Under the pieces are notes generated by a model. That model worked only from the letters and a program-made list of their open reading frames with translations. It had not been told where the DNA came from and made no database searches. The position numbers and the translations under genes are program-made. A stretch of 39,709 nt of DNA from Flavobacterium caeni (lineage in GTDB: Bacteria > Bacteroidota > Bacteroidia > Flavobacteriales > Flavobacteriaceae). Shown here in pieces: positions 24,728 to 33,621 of this stretch (within the stretch, counting starts at the first letter, position 1; every line of letters starts with the position of its first letter). The DNA lies in NCBI RefSeq assembly GCF_900101895.1, contig NZ_FMVF01000019.1, forward strand, positions 1-39,709, given 5' to 3'.

Positions 24728-25146
24728 TGGACACAGTATCAAGTAAACAGTTTTCGTGGAATGAAACTTCCATCCTGATTGGCGGCAGAATCATCGAAGG
24801 TGTCGTCGATATCGAATACACCGCAAAACAGGAAACAAAGCCATTAAATGGCCGAGGTAACAAGCCCCACAGGATACTCAAAGGCAACAAAACCTTTACA
24901 GGTAAAAAGACTATCTGGCAAAGCGAATTTGAAGCGATGGTCGAAGCAGCACCGAACAAAGATGCGCTTGATCTGGAGTTCGACATCGTTTGGGCGCACA
25001 CACCAGCAGACGGTGTAGGCAAAGCGGTCGTCGAAGTACTAAAGGGCTGTGTGATCTCGGAATATAAGAAGTCAATGAAACAAGGCGACACCAACATGCT
25101 GGTTGAGCTTCCGTTCGACTTCTGCGATGTGAAACCACAAGTTTAA
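24727..25146 (+). CDS. Tail tube protein
   Basis: A 139-residue beta-rich protein immediately after the sheath, the standard sheath-tube order. The sequence has a repeated strand pattern (ILIGGRIIEGVVDIEYTAKQ, LEFDIVWAHTPADGVGKAV) and ends in VELPFDFCDV. It forms the inner tube through which DNA passes. Assigned mainly from position, size and fold type. Confidence 0.7.
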   Translation: MDTVSSKQFSWNETSILIGGRIIEGVVDIEYTAKQETKPLNGRGNKPHRILKGNKTFTGKKTIWQSEFEAMVEAAPNKDALDLEFDIVWAHTPADGVGKAVVEVLKGCVISEYKKSMKQGDTNMLVELPFDFCDVKPQV

Positions 25147-25150
25147 GATA

Positions 25151-25540
25151 ATGCGATTGATTAAACCACTCTTAATGATCGCCATCGGGATGATGGCGGT
25201 CACGGCGTTCGCAAGTACACCAATGCCGGAGAAAAACCAAAAAGCAACCCTTGAATTGAAGTACGCTTCAATTGAGATCGTTGCCGATGTACTACCAACC
25301 TATGTTCTGACAGTTGAAGCCGTAGGAACCTTTGTCGTGAGTTACGACGCTCCTTTCGTTACCAGAAAAAATTCCGAACCGTTCAAACTGTGCGCGATCG
25401 TCACCGATGTAGGTTGGTCGTGTCTGCCGGAGCAAAATAGAAAGGTGCCGTACGTGGAAAAGCTGAATGCTGCTTATTTGATTGACCACGAGAAAAACCT
25501 CCGGGAGTTGGGAATCACAAGCGCCCGACACGACTGTTAA
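25151..25540 (+). CDS. Exported protein inside the tail operon (moron candidate)
   Basis: A 129-residue protein with a Sec signal peptide (MRLIKPLLMIAIGMMAVTAFA, cleavage near residue 21) and a beta-rich mature part. Virion genes do not normally have signal peptides, so this is likely a lysogenic-conversion or host-modifying gene inserted between tube and chaperone genes. It is followed by a terminator. No family recognised. Confidence 0.6.
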   Translation: MRLIKPLLMIAIGMMAVTAFASTPMPEKNQKATLELKYASIEIVADVLPTYVLTVEAVGTFVVSYDAPFVTRKNSEPFKLCAIVTDVGWSCLPEQNRKVPYVEKLNAAYLIDHEKNLRELGITSARHDC

Positions 25541-25560
25541 AAAAAAGCAAATTATCATAT

Positions 25561-25593
25561 AAAGCCATTCATGCAAAGTGGATGGCTTTTTTT
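25561..25593 (+). terminator. Rho-independent terminator in the tail operon
   Basis: AAAGCCAT and ATGGCTTT (25561-25568, 25582-25589) form an 8-bp stem ending in a run of T. It separates the tube and exported-protein genes from the chaperone genes and probably sets expression ratios. Confidence 0.7.
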
Positions 25594-25610
25594 AAAACAA
25601 CAAAAGCAAA

Positions 25611-26159
25611 ATGGAAATTTCCCAAGAACAAATTCAGGAATGGAAAGAGCAATACGGCGGCGTTTACAAATTGCCGGTCGACGACAAGGTCGCGTATTTG
25701 CGCCAGCCCGAGATGACAGATTTTAAACGCGCGTTTGCAGCGATGAACAAAGGCGGCGATATCGCTTTCGGTGAGGAAATGATCAATTCGCTGATGATCG
25801 GCGGCGATCCTGAAATCAAGAACGACATCGACTATTTTAACCCGGCACGGAAGCGCCTGGTCGAATTGTTTGAATACGACGATGCTGAAGTTACGGACGC
25901 CAAAAGCAACAAAACGCAAATCAAAATAGGAGATCAGAAGTGCCTCGTGAGAATGATCACCCGCGATGATCTGAAAACTGCCGAACGTAAAAATCCAGCC
26001 GGTAAGCCTTTCGTAACCCAAGAGAAGCTTTTCGATGCCATTTGCGTAGAAAAGGACGAAGCTTTCAATGATAAAAATAACCCAGCGATCCGGATGCCGC
26101 TTTACAAAGCGATCGAGGAACTTCAAAACAAGAAGGTCGCTTGGTTGGAAAAGCTTTAG
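25611..26159 (+). CDS. Tail assembly chaperone, short form
   Basis: A 182-residue acidic protein directly before a frame-overlapping partner and the tape measure gene. This is the position of the lambda G/GT and Mu gp41/gp42 chaperones. The sequence is helical, with PEMTDFKRAFAAMN and a C-terminal lysine-glutamate stretch. It binds the tape measure protein before tail polymerisation. Its 3' end may be a site of programmed -1 frameshifting (see 26141). Confidence 0.65.
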   Translation: MEISQEQIQEWKEQYGGVYKLPVDDKVAYLRQPEMTDFKRAFAAMNKGGDIAFGEEMINSLMIGGDPEIKNDIDYFNPARKRLVELFEYDDAEVTDAKSNKTQIKIGDQKCLVRMITRDDLKTAERKNPAGKPFVTQEKLFDAICVEKDEAFNDKNNPAIRMPLYKAIEELQNKKVAWLEKL

Positions 26160-26383
26160 ACGAGGCGGTCATCGATCGGCGGGACGCCTCGTCGTTTAAC
26201 CACGTCCAAAGGAATAGCAAAGACGAACCCGTCATAAACTTCAGGTTGCTGGACTCCTACCTGATGTATTACATGAATATCAGAAAGCCGCACAAGCTCA
26301 AAGACAGGGAGTGGGCTGAACTTGTTCAATCCCTGCACTATATCAGAACCCAAGAAAGTAAATCATCGGAAAACCCGCAATGA
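26141..26383 (+). CDS. Tail assembly chaperone extension, probably made by frameshift
   Basis: The frame is -1 relative to the upstream chaperone and overlaps it by 19 bases. Its only start is a TTG at 26141 and there is no ATG for 40 codons. Lack of a good start plus the overlap favours translation as a frameshift fusion, like lambda GT. I see no perfect slippery heptamer; GGAAAAG at 26147-26153 is the nearest. The 80-residue part is helical and ends four bases into the tape measure gene. Confidence 0.55.
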   Translation: MVGKALDEAVIDRRDASSFNHVQRNSKDEPVINFRLLDSYLMYYMNIRKPHKLKDREWAELVQSLHYIRTQESKSSENPQ

Positions 26384-28209
26384 ACGCATACGAATTCATC
26401 ATAAAAATGCGCGACTACGCCAGCTCAAGTATTCGGAAGCTCGGCGATTCGGTAGGCGCTACAAAAACCAAAGTAGACGGTTTGGATGGATCGTTGCATA
26501 AAGTCGACAGCACGACTAATATGGTCGGCAGCTCGATGGGCAAATTGAAAAATATCATCGCGTCCGTTTTCGCGGTAGCGACAGTATTTGCGTTTACGAA
26601 TAAGGTTATTGACGCCCGGAGTGAATACGAGAAGTTCAACGCCGTACTCACCAACACATTCCAATCGGATAAAGTTGGTGCAGCGGCGCTGAACATGCTG
26701 ACGGATTTCGCCACCAAAACGCCGTTTCAGCTCAACGAGCTCACCGGCTCATTCATAAAGCTCGCCAATCGCGGTTTTGCACCGACGCGCGATGAAATGA
26801 CGAAGCTCGGCGATTTGGCTTCAAGTCAGGGCAAAGGCTTTGACCAACTTACCGAGGCGATGCTCGATGCCCAAACAGGCGAATTCGAGCGTTTGAAAGA
26901 ATTCGGTATCAATGCATCGAAAAGCGGCGACAAAGTAATGTTGTCGTTCAAAGGCGTCACCAAAGAAGTAAAGAACAATTCTGATGCGATCGGTCAAGCA
27001 TTGATGCAATACGGCCAGATGGCCGGAGTGTCCGGATCTATGGAAGCTATTTCACAAACGCTGGGCGGTCAGATCTCAAACCTTGAGGATCAGTGGTGGA
27101 ATTTTCTTGTAGCGGTCGGTGGGGAAAGCGGCGGCATATTCAACGGCGTGATTTCGCTTTTAAGTAGCGGGCTGGCATTCCTTCAGGAATATTTGCCGGT
27201 GATATCCGATTACTTCCGCGTTTTGTGGTCAACGATCCAGCCGGTGTTTGGTGCGATCAATCAGCTGCTGGGCGCAATTTTCGGATTTCATACCGCTGGC
27301 GACGTATTGCGAACCTTCGGCAACATCATGACCGGGCTGATTATGGTAATTGATTTCATGGTTCAGGGTGCATTATCGCCGATGGGTAAAATCGTTTTGG
27401 GCATTGCTGGCGTTTGGCTGATATGGACAAAAGCAACTTGGGCGTATAACGCTGCCTTGGCGGTCTACAATGCGCTTATGGCTGTAAACCCGATAACTTG
27501 GGTTATCATTGGTGTCATCACTTTGATTGGAATTATCGGGATGCTTTCAAAATATACATCCGGATGGGGCGAATCATGGCACCACACGGTGAACGGTGCG
27601 AAATTCATTTGGGAAACCTATGCGTCATTCGTAAAGGCGCAATTTAATACGGTCGTGCAGGCCGTGATGATCGGAATTGATAAACTCAAGCTTGGCTGGT
27701 ATCAATTCAAAGAGGCGGTTGGCATCGGTAACAGCGCCGAAAATCAAAAGATGATCGCAGGGATCAATGCCGACGTCGAGGCGCGTAAGAAATCGATTGT
27801 CGACGGTTACAAGAAGGTTGCCGAAAACGCCGCAAACGCGAAAAAGGAATTCAGCCAAATTGGGATCACGGTCGATACAAAAGGTATGTCCAAGGATTTC
27901 AACGCGCTCAAGGCAAGGTTTGGATCTGCCGGTGGCACAAAAGACACCAGCACAACGGCCTATGATGACTTTTTGAAAAATCAGCAGCCAGCGACGGCCA
28001 ATGCCAAAGGCAAGGAAAAAGAAAAGAAAGACGGCATCGTAAGCGGTGGGTCGAAGATCACGCACATCACGATCAACATCGACAAGCTTCAGGACGACAC
28101 GAAAATATTCGTTAGCAGCACCGAGCAGGGTTTGAGCAATTTGGGCGATAAGGTGCAGGAGATATTGTTACGGGCTGTCAACAGCGTGAACCAAATGCAG
28201 ACGAACTAA
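26380..28209 (+). CDS. Tape measure protein
   Basis: A 609-residue protein. It has a helical start (KMRDYASSSIRKLGDSVGA), a tape-measure domain with FNAVLTNTF, FATKTPFQLNELTGSFIKLANRG and QTLGGQISNLEDQWWNFL (about residues 85-250), and a central set of hydrophobic helices (about 260-395). It ends with a lysine-rich region. It sets tail length; 609 residues would correspond to a short contractile tail. It overlaps both neighbours. Confidence 0.9.
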   Translation: MNAYEFIIKMRDYASSSIRKLGDSVGATKTKVDGLDGSLHKVDSTTNMVGSSMGKLKNIIASVFAVATVFAFTNKVIDARSEYEKFNAVLTNTFQSDKVGAAALNMLTDFATKTPFQLNELTGSFIKLANRGFAPTRDEMTKLGDLASSQGKGFDQLTEAMLDAQTGEFERLKEFGINASKSGDKVMLSFKGVTKEVKNNSDAIGQALMQYGQMAGVSGSMEAISQTLGGQISNLEDQWWNFLVAVGGESGGIFNGVISLLSSGLAFLQEYLPVISDYFRVLWSTIQPVFGAINQLLGAIFGFHTAGDVLRTFGNIMTGLIMVIDFMVQGALSPMGKIVLGIAGVWLIWTKATWAYNAALAVYNALMAVNPITWVIIGVITLIGIIGMLSKYTSGWGESWHHTVNGAKFIWETYASFVKAQFNTVVQAVMIGIDKLKLGWYQFKEAVGIGNSAENQKMIAGINADVEARKKSIVDGYKKVAENAANAKKEFSQIGITVDTKGMSKDFNALKARFGSAGGTKDTSTTAYDDFLKNQQPATANAKGKEKEKKDGIVSGGSKITHITINIDKLQDDTKIFVSSTEQGLSNLGDKVQEILLRAVNSVNQMQTN

Positions 28210-28808
28210 TGGCGGTATTTGATTTTAAAAAAGCAATTGCGCGGATCGCTTTCGATTATGTCGGACCAGGCTTCCCGCTTTGGTGGAAACAGCATAAAAC
28301 GAAGTTCAACCTTCCGGATCTGAAAAACATCAACAGCGCCCAGCTGCTCGGCGCAAAGTACTTCATGACGTTGAAGCTTTCGTACGAAGGAAAAACGTAT
28401 GAGTTGCCAAACGAACCGTTGATCTCGATCAGCTTGACAAAGACTATCATTGAAACGGCCACGGTAGGTAAAAAGCGCAAAGGATCAGTAATTGAATACA
28501 TCACAACCGAAAACAACCAGATCACCATGCGCGGTGTTTGTTTCGATATCGATAACCCGGAACGTTACCCTGCCGATCAGGTAGCGATTATCAATGAGCT
28601 TTTTGATATTGACGATGCGCTGGACGTTGTAGACAATCCGTTCTTTGAACTTTTCGGTATCCGAAAAATCGTGTTGAAGTCAAAGCAAATTGACGAAATG
28701 CAAGGCCAGCAGGGATTGCAAGGCTACACGATCACGGCGATCAGCGATCAGGATTTTTATGCTGACTTGAACGAGTTGGAAGTCACACAAAGTAATTTTC
28801 TGAAATAA
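28209..28808 (+). CDS. DUF6046-like phage tail protein
   Basis: A 199-residue protein between tape measure and hub genes, coupled to each by one base. It has a strand-rich middle (FMTLKLSYEGKTYELPNEPL) and a conserved-looking block KRKGSVIEYITTENNQITM. Likely a baseplate/tail-tip component equivalent in place to the DNA circularisation protein of Mu. Identity with DUF6046 is from memory of its pattern, not a search. Confidence 0.55.
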   Translation: MAVFDFKKAIARIAFDYVGPGFPLWWKQHKTKFNLPDLKNINSAQLLGAKYFMTLKLSYEGKTYELPNEPLISISLTKTIIETATVGKKRKGSVIEYITTENNQITMRGVCFDIDNPERYPADQVAIINELFDIDDALDVVDNPFFELFGIRKIVLKSKQIDEMQGQQGLQGYTITAISDQDFYADLNELEVTQSNFLK

Positions 28809-29773
28809 TGTTTGTTCTCGAAGGTAAAGTAGAAATCGGAAACTACGTTTTTCACTCGTTCAACGAGGTCGAGATCACGAAATCAGTTGAGGAAATGGCA
28901 GACACGGCGATTATCAAATTGCCGACAAAGTTCAAGGTGAAGCAGAACAATGCCCAACAATTCACCGAGGAAGCGATCAAGGCCGGTGACAAGGTAAAGA
29001 TCACGCTTGGATACTCCAAGCGTTATTCCGGTGTCGAGTTCGTTGGCTTCGTCAAAAAAGTAAGCCCGAAGATCCCGCTCGAGATCCATTGCGAAGATGC
29101 AATGTGGCTATTGCGCCGCAACAACATCACCAAAAGTTGGAATAAAACGACGATGAAGGCGATTCTTCAAGAAGTAGTAAAAGGAACGCCGGTGCAATTG
29201 GCCGACAATATCCCGGACGTGCCGCTCGACAAATGGATCATCAAAAATGCGAGCGGCGCACAAGTTCTCGAGAGTTTCAGGAAAGACCTTTTAATGTCGG
29301 TCTACATTAACGACGAGGGCAAATTGTATTGCGGCCTTCAGCAGCTCAACAACATTGGCCAGAGCGTTGTCTATGATCTCAATTACAACCTGGTCGAAAA
29401 CAATCTTGAGTTCAAAACCAAAGACGAGCGTAGGCTGAAAATCAAATATACCTACATCGGCAAGGACAACAAACGCAAGTCGATCGAGGAAGGCGACGAG
29501 GATGGTGAATGCAGATCTTACCACACGTCGGTAATTTCGGATGAGTCGAAACTTCGCCAAATGGCGAGAGCAGAAATTGAAAAATTGAAATACGACGGCT
29601 TCGACGGTGACGTGACGAGCTTTTTAATTCCATTCGCCACGCGCGGGATGAAGGCAATCATCAAGGATAAAGAACATCCGAATCGCGAAGGAAGCTATTT
29701 TATAAAAAAGGTCGTGACCAGCTTCGGTACCAGCGGTGCGCGTCGCAAAGTCACGATCGGAACAAAATTGTAA
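28808..29773 (+). CDS. Baseplate hub protein (gpD/Mu P-like)
   Basis: A 321-residue protein. It follows the usual phage hub layout: an initial beta domain (AIIKLPTKFKV, GYSKRYSGVEFVGFV), a central domain with CEDAMWLLRRN, and a C-terminal barrel with RRLKIKYTYIG. It resembles the late-control gpD/P44 family that caps the tail tube. Position after the tape measure and before the spike agrees. Confidence 0.7.
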   Translation: MFVLEGKVEIGNYVFHSFNEVEITKSVEEMADTAIIKLPTKFKVKQNNAQQFTEEAIKAGDKVKITLGYSKRYSGVEFVGFVKKVSPKIPLEIHCEDAMWLLRRNNITKSWNKTTMKAILQEVVKGTPVQLADNIPDVPLDKWIIKNASGAQVLESFRKDLLMSVYINDEGKLYCGLQQLNNIGQSVVYDLNYNLVENNLEFKTKDERRLKIKYTYIGKDNKRKSIEEGDEDGECRSYHTSVISDESKLRQMARAEIEKLKYDGFDGDVTSFLIPFATRGMKAIIKDKEHPNREGSYFIKKVVTSFGTSGARRKVTIGTKL

Positions 29774-29774
29774 C

Positions 29775-30296
29775 ATGGATCCAGAAAAAGAGCTTGCCGA
29801 CGCATTCAGGGCATTGAAAAAACGCGACGTTGACACGTTTCCAGCGATCGTTGTTTCAGTAGATAAAGAGGAAGGAACCTGTGTTGTAAGTGATGAGGAA
29901 TTAGAATACACCGACGTTCAGCTTGCAGCTGTTGTAGACGGAAACGGTAACCGGTTTTTTTTGTTTCCGAAGGTCGACAGCCATGTATTGGTCAGCCCGA
30001 TCATGGAGGATTTGAAACGCCTGTATATCGAAGCCTATTCAGAAATTGAAAGCCTCGATTTAAAAATTGAAGGTGTGCAGTTTCAAATCGACAAAGATGG
30101 GTTCCTGCTTAAAAAGGAAAACGAAACGTTGAAAAAGCTTGTCGCTGACCTGATCGGTGCATGCAAAGCAATGAGCTTCACTGTAGCGACTACAGGAAAC
30201 GCAGCGGCGCAGACCGGCGCAACGGTCGCTTTGCAAAACATAGCGCAATTCGAGGCCGTTGAAATGAGATTTAACCAATTTTTAAAAGACAATTAA
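29775..30296 (+). CDS. Baseplate spike protein (gpV-like)
   Basis: From ATG 29775 (preceded by TAAC after the hub stop) the product is 173 residues. The first part is an OB-like domain (DTFPAIVVSVDKEEGTCVVS, FFLFPKVDSHVLV). A short repeat of strands follows (SLDLKIEGVQFQIDKDGF), then a helical tail. This is the architecture of membrane-piercing spike proteins. The upstream in-frame ATG at 29736 lies inside the hub gene and is rejected. Confidence 0.65.
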   Translation: MDPEKELADAFRALKKRDVDTFPAIVVSVDKEEGTCVVSDEELEYTDVQLAAVVDGNGNRFFLFPKVDSHVLVSPIMEDLKRLYIEAYSEIESLDLKIEGVQFQIDKDGFLLKKENETLKKLVADLIGACKAMSFTVATTGNAAAQTGATVALQNIAQFEAVEMRFNQFLKDN

Positions 30297-30668
30297 ATGA
30301 ACGAATTACTCATCGCCATTGGCGCGGTAATATCGGGTGGCGGCACCGGCTTTTTTACTTTTCTGTTTATGAAAAGCAAATACAAGCAGGAAGTTGAAAA
30401 GCTCAAAGTCGAAGTTTTGCAAGCCAGAGAGAGCGCGGACACGACGGCAATAGAAAATGACATCAAATTGTCTAATCATTACAAAGAGATCCTTGATGAC
30501 TTGAAAGCTCGATACGAAAGCCGCTACCGTGAATTTGAGGAAATGATGAATCGAAAATTCAAGTTGTTGGAGGAAGAGCTTCGATTAAAAGACAGAAAAA
30601 TCAAGCTCCAACAAGAGGAAATACGCGAATTGAAACGAGAAAACGCTTTGCTTAAAAAGCACCAATAA
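30297..30668 (+). CDS. Membrane-anchored coiled-coil protein
   Basis: A 123-residue protein with one transmembrane helix (about residues 4-25, glycine-rich) followed by a cytoplasmic or periplasmic coiled coil over about 30-120. It is coupled to the spike gene. Such a protein could be a holin partner or an i-spanin-like protein, but lysis genes are elsewhere (22486-23555). It could instead be an inner-membrane factor for tail assembly. Unassigned. Confidence 0.55.
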   Translation: MNELLIAIGAVISGGGTGFFTFLFMKSKYKQEVEKLKVEVLQARESADTTAIENDIKLSNHYKEILDDLKARYESRYREFEEMMNRKFKLLEEELRLKDRKIKLQQEEIRELKRENALLKKHQ

Positions 30669-30669
30669 A

Positions 30670-30957
30670 ATGAAACAGACGGTATTACATAACCAATCGA
30701 TGCTTGATATCGCCGTTCAGGTTGATGGATCCGTTTTCAACGTACTGAATTGGAGCTTGGCAAATCGTATTCCGGTCACGGACACGCTCGACGCTGGTCA
30801 ACAACTTAACACGCCCGGAAAAGAACATTCATTTGAACAAGTAGCAACATTTTTCAAAAACAAGGCGATTGTCATCGGAACGTATTATACCGCTCCGGAG
30901 CCGGTAACAGAACCCGAACCGACAATTGTTAAATACGAATTCCCACAATCATTTTAA
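30670..30957 (+). CDS. LysM-like/tail protein X-type protein
   Basis: A 95-residue protein. SMLDIAVQVDGSVFNVLNWSLANRIPVTD resembles a LysM motif as found in phage tail protein X. In P2-like phages gpX binds the cell wall near the baseplate. The C-terminus is proline- and glutamate-rich and likely disordered. Plausible but not certain. Confidence 0.55.
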   Translation: MKQTVLHNQSMLDIAVQVDGSVFNVLNWSLANRIPVTDTLDAGQQLNTPGKEHSFEQVATFFKNKAIVIGTYYTAPEPVTEPEPTIVKYEFPQSF

Positions 30958-30960
30958 ATC

Positions 30961-31833
30961 ATGGCAAGAAGTTTTCAAGATATACAGCAAATGATATTGG
31001 CAAAAAAAGCCGAGGCAGTTGAACTCAACGCGCTACAGGTTTTGACCACAGCCGAAACCGGGCTATCGGGAGCTGACAGTACCAGCAAGGTTGCTATTTG
31101 GCGATTGATCGTGTGGATCGTTGCTTTCTGTATCTGGCTTCACGAGCAAGTCGTCACGAAAAACGCCGACAATTCGCGCCCGCTTAACCGTCCGAATTTT
31201 ATTTCAATGGTTTTGAATTTTCATGATGGGCTGCCGCTAAAGTGGATCGATGGACTTTTTCAATACGATTTGTCGACGGTTCCCAACCCGGACACCCTGA
31301 AAATTATAAATCGTTGCGCATTGCTCGAGGGCAATGGTCAGATTGTAGTAAAAGTTGCGCACGACAATAACGGAACGTTGGAACCAATCGCAGACGCCGC
31401 CGCCATACGTCTTAAAGATTACATCGTGTCGCAAATACAACCTGGTCCCGAAATCGTCGTTGTAAACAAAAGTGCAGATCTGTTAAAAACCGCACTTCGT
31501 GTTTATGTGGATCCGCAAATGATTGATCTTATCACCGGTGAGAAACTGCCGAGCGGTTCGGGCATTTTTCCTGTTGATGCTGCAATAACGGAATACCTGA
31601 CCGGCCTGACTAAAGCGGAATTGAACGGTGCATTCGTCGTGAATAAATTTAAGCAAACGATCGAGGCCAAAGACGGCATCGACTTGGTGGAGATCGATTT
31701 GTTGCAATGGTCATTTGATGCAGCGCCATTCGCGGACTTTACTGAATGGAAAGTTCCTGAAAGCGGATATTTCAGGCTCGACAGCGTAAACCTTACAAAA
31801 ACATTCCTGCCGTATGTACTGGTCAACGCTTAA
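30961..31833 (+). CDS. Baseplate J-like protein
   Basis: A 290-residue protein with an N-terminal helical part (SFQDIQQMILAKKAEAVELN) and a hydrophobic segment (about 45-62, VAIWRLIVWIVAFCIWLHEQV) that is buried in gpJ-like proteins rather than membrane-spanning. Strand-rich domains follow. It lies between the LysM-like gene and a gpI-like gene, where P2 and Mu have their wedge proteins. Confidence 0.65.
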   Translation: MARSFQDIQQMILAKKAEAVELNALQVLTTAETGLSGADSTSKVAIWRLIVWIVAFCIWLHEQVVTKNADNSRPLNRPNFISMVLNFHDGLPLKWIDGLFQYDLSTVPNPDTLKIINRCALLEGNGQIVVKVAHDNNGTLEPIADAAAIRLKDYIVSQIQPGPEIVVVNKSADLLKTALRVYVDPQMIDLITGEKLPSGSGIFPVDAAITEYLTGLTKAELNGAFVVNKFKQTIEAKDGIDLVEIDLLQWSFDAAPFADFTEWKVPESGYFRLDSVNLTKTFLPYVLVNA

Positions 31834-32314
31834 TTTTTCAAAACTCGTCGAGCTGCTGGTGCCTACGTTCCTGCGAAAGAATAGAACGCTGGCATTTTTA
31901 AAGGTTTTGACAGCACCGATGCAAATCATCGCTGCGGAAAACCTTTACAGGATGCAGCACGATGGCCGCACTATGTACTTGGAAAAAATGCTGAATGAGC
32001 ATTACGGCGTGTCGTCGTACAATCATCAGGATCACGAGAACACAAAGCTCATTTACATCGATACGGTCAGCACCGGCGATAAGCTATACATTTTTCAGGA
32101 CATCGAAACCGAAGTTTCGTTTTTGGAAGATGACGACATTATCGACGATGATCTTGATCTGTTTCTCGAGGAAGGCGAAGACAATACACTCGGTTATAGT
32201 TTTATCATTTTCATGCCCGACACAATCACCTTCAACGAGATCGCCTTGCGCGCTTTGGTTGATAGTTACAGGTATCTCGGATATAAATACATCATTGAAA
32301 TTTACACCCCATAA
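31814..32314 (+). CDS. Baseplate wedge protein (tail protein I-like)
   Basis: A 166-residue protein overlapping the J-like gene by 20 bases. It has an N-terminal helical region (SKLVELLVPTFLR, FLKVLTAPMQIIAAENLYRM), a very acidic middle (about 100-125) and a terminal SYRYLGYKYIIEIYTP. Follows gpJ as gpI does. Family assigned from order and size. Confidence 0.5.
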   Translation: MYWSTLNFSKLVELLVPTFLRKNRTLAFLKVLTAPMQIIAAENLYRMQHDGRTMYLEKMLNEHYGVSSYNHQDHENTKLIYIDTVSTGDKLYIFQDIETEVSFLEDDDIIDDDLDLFLEEGEDNTLGYSFIIFMPDTITFNEIALRALVDSYRYLGYKYIIEIYTP

Positions 32315-32316
32315 TT

Positions 32317-33129
32317 ATGAATTATTTTGATTTCACCAAAATAGGCGGCTATCGCTTAAAGCAATTCACCTTCCGAAAAATGCAGGAAGCCTGGTTGCAA
32401 ATCTTGAAAATGTTTGTCGCATTCTGTAACGTTCCCGATGTCGGCAACTACGTGATACAGGGCTGCACAATCGACGGCGCGAATATTACTTCCGGCTATT
32501 TGTACATCGACGGCGAGCTATGCCGATTTGAGGAATCTGCCGGTGATCTCACTACCAAAATCAAAAAGAACGTCGTAATACAAAGCCTGGGATTTAAAAA
32601 CGGAAACAGCGAAAACGTATTCAGGTTTACGAACGCAGTTACTGACGCCGTCGACGGTGCGCCGCTCAATGCTTTCACGCGCGTATTTCCCGTTTTCGAC
32701 GGGAACTATGTACACACAGACAACAACTTCTCAGATTTGGATAAAATAAAGCTCGCCGGTATCGCTCCGGGCGCGGAAGTAAATGTCCAGTCTGACTTCG
32801 ACGTAATAGACCCGACGTCGGATGCCTACATCAAAAACAAGCCGCTCGTTCCAGATGTTCTCAAAATGCACGACTACTATGTCGGGGACATCGGAACCGA
32901 TGACTTTCATCCGGATACCACGGTTACCATAAACTTTCCGGACGTTTTGACCTCAGACTATCAAGTTCTTTTAACTCCTGTGGGTGTAACAGGGGGTAAC
33001 GCAAATAATGATATTTCTTGGGTGGTTTTTGACAAAACCCCCACATCGTTTAGTGTCGCGTTACGTGGATATTCCACCGATGTTCAAGACATCCGACTCG
33101 ATTATACGTTAATTAAAAAAACCACATAA
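32317..33129 (+). CDS. Tail fibre/baseplate-proximal protein
   Basis: A 270-residue protein. Residues 1-100 resemble an attachment domain (QAWLQILKMF-like start, GYLYIDGELCRFEE). Residues about 130-175 have the fibre repeat HTDNNFSDLDKIKLAGIAPGA and YIKNKP motif found in many phage fibres. The end is a beta-rich receptor or structural domain. Likely the first fibre segment. Confidence 0.65.
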   Translation: MNYFDFTKIGGYRLKQFTFRKMQEAWLQILKMFVAFCNVPDVGNYVIQGCTIDGANITSGYLYIDGELCRFEESAGDLTTKIKKNVVIQSLGFKNGNSENVFRFTNAVTDAVDGAPLNAFTRVFPVFDGNYVHTDNNFSDLDKIKLAGIAPGAEVNVQSDFDVIDPTSDAYIKNKPLVPDVLKMHDYYVGDIGTDDFHPDTTVTINFPDVLTSDYQVLLTPVGVTGGNANNDISWVVFDKTPTSFSVALRGYSTDVQDIRLDYTLIKKTT

Positions 33130-33130
33130 A

Positions 33131-33619
33131 ATGAAATTTTACGAAGCCATAGAAGTCGCCTTCAAGCCTTTTGTTCATTGGAACCAAATCGCGGCAAATA
33201 TCGACCAGCTCATTGACCTTGGGCGCGAAGATGATCCGCTAGTTTTACCGTGGGAGCTTGTACCATTAAATCAGTTTGGAGTTTCACCAATGAAGATCGT
33301 AGGCGGGGAACTCGTTGAGCGATCAAGCGCGGAAATGGACGCTTTCGAGCTTGAGTACAACCAAAAGCTACTCGTAAACGAGGAGGCAAAGAAAATCAAC
33401 CAGATCGCGCGAGGCTCGTTTAATTACGGGGGCAAAACCTTTCCAATGCATGATGCGGCACGCGCCAGATACATGGCAATTGCTTTGGATTCACCGTACA
33501 CGAACACCAACTTCATGACCATAACCGGCGAAGTGGTAACGGTCGAAGCGGCCAACGTCCCTGCATTCATGTCGCAATACTATAAACAAATTCAACTCAT
33601 CACCAACGTAACACCGTAA
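33131..33619 (+). CDS. Fibre-associated protein or tail fibre chaperone
   Basis: A 162-residue protein one base after the fibre gene. The second half (DAARARYMAIALDSPY, then YYKQIQLI) resembles DUF4376-like modules found in tail-fibre-associated proteins. The role is inferred from position only. Confidence 0.45.
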   Translation: MKFYEAIEVAFKPFVHWNQIAANIDQLIDLGREDDPLVLPWELVPLNQFGVSPMKIVGGELVERSSAEMDAFELEYNQKLLVNEEAKKINQIARGSFNYGGKTFPMHDAARARYMAIALDSPYTNTNFMTITGEVVTVEAANVPAFMSQYYKQIQLITNVTP

Positions 33620-33621
33620 CC

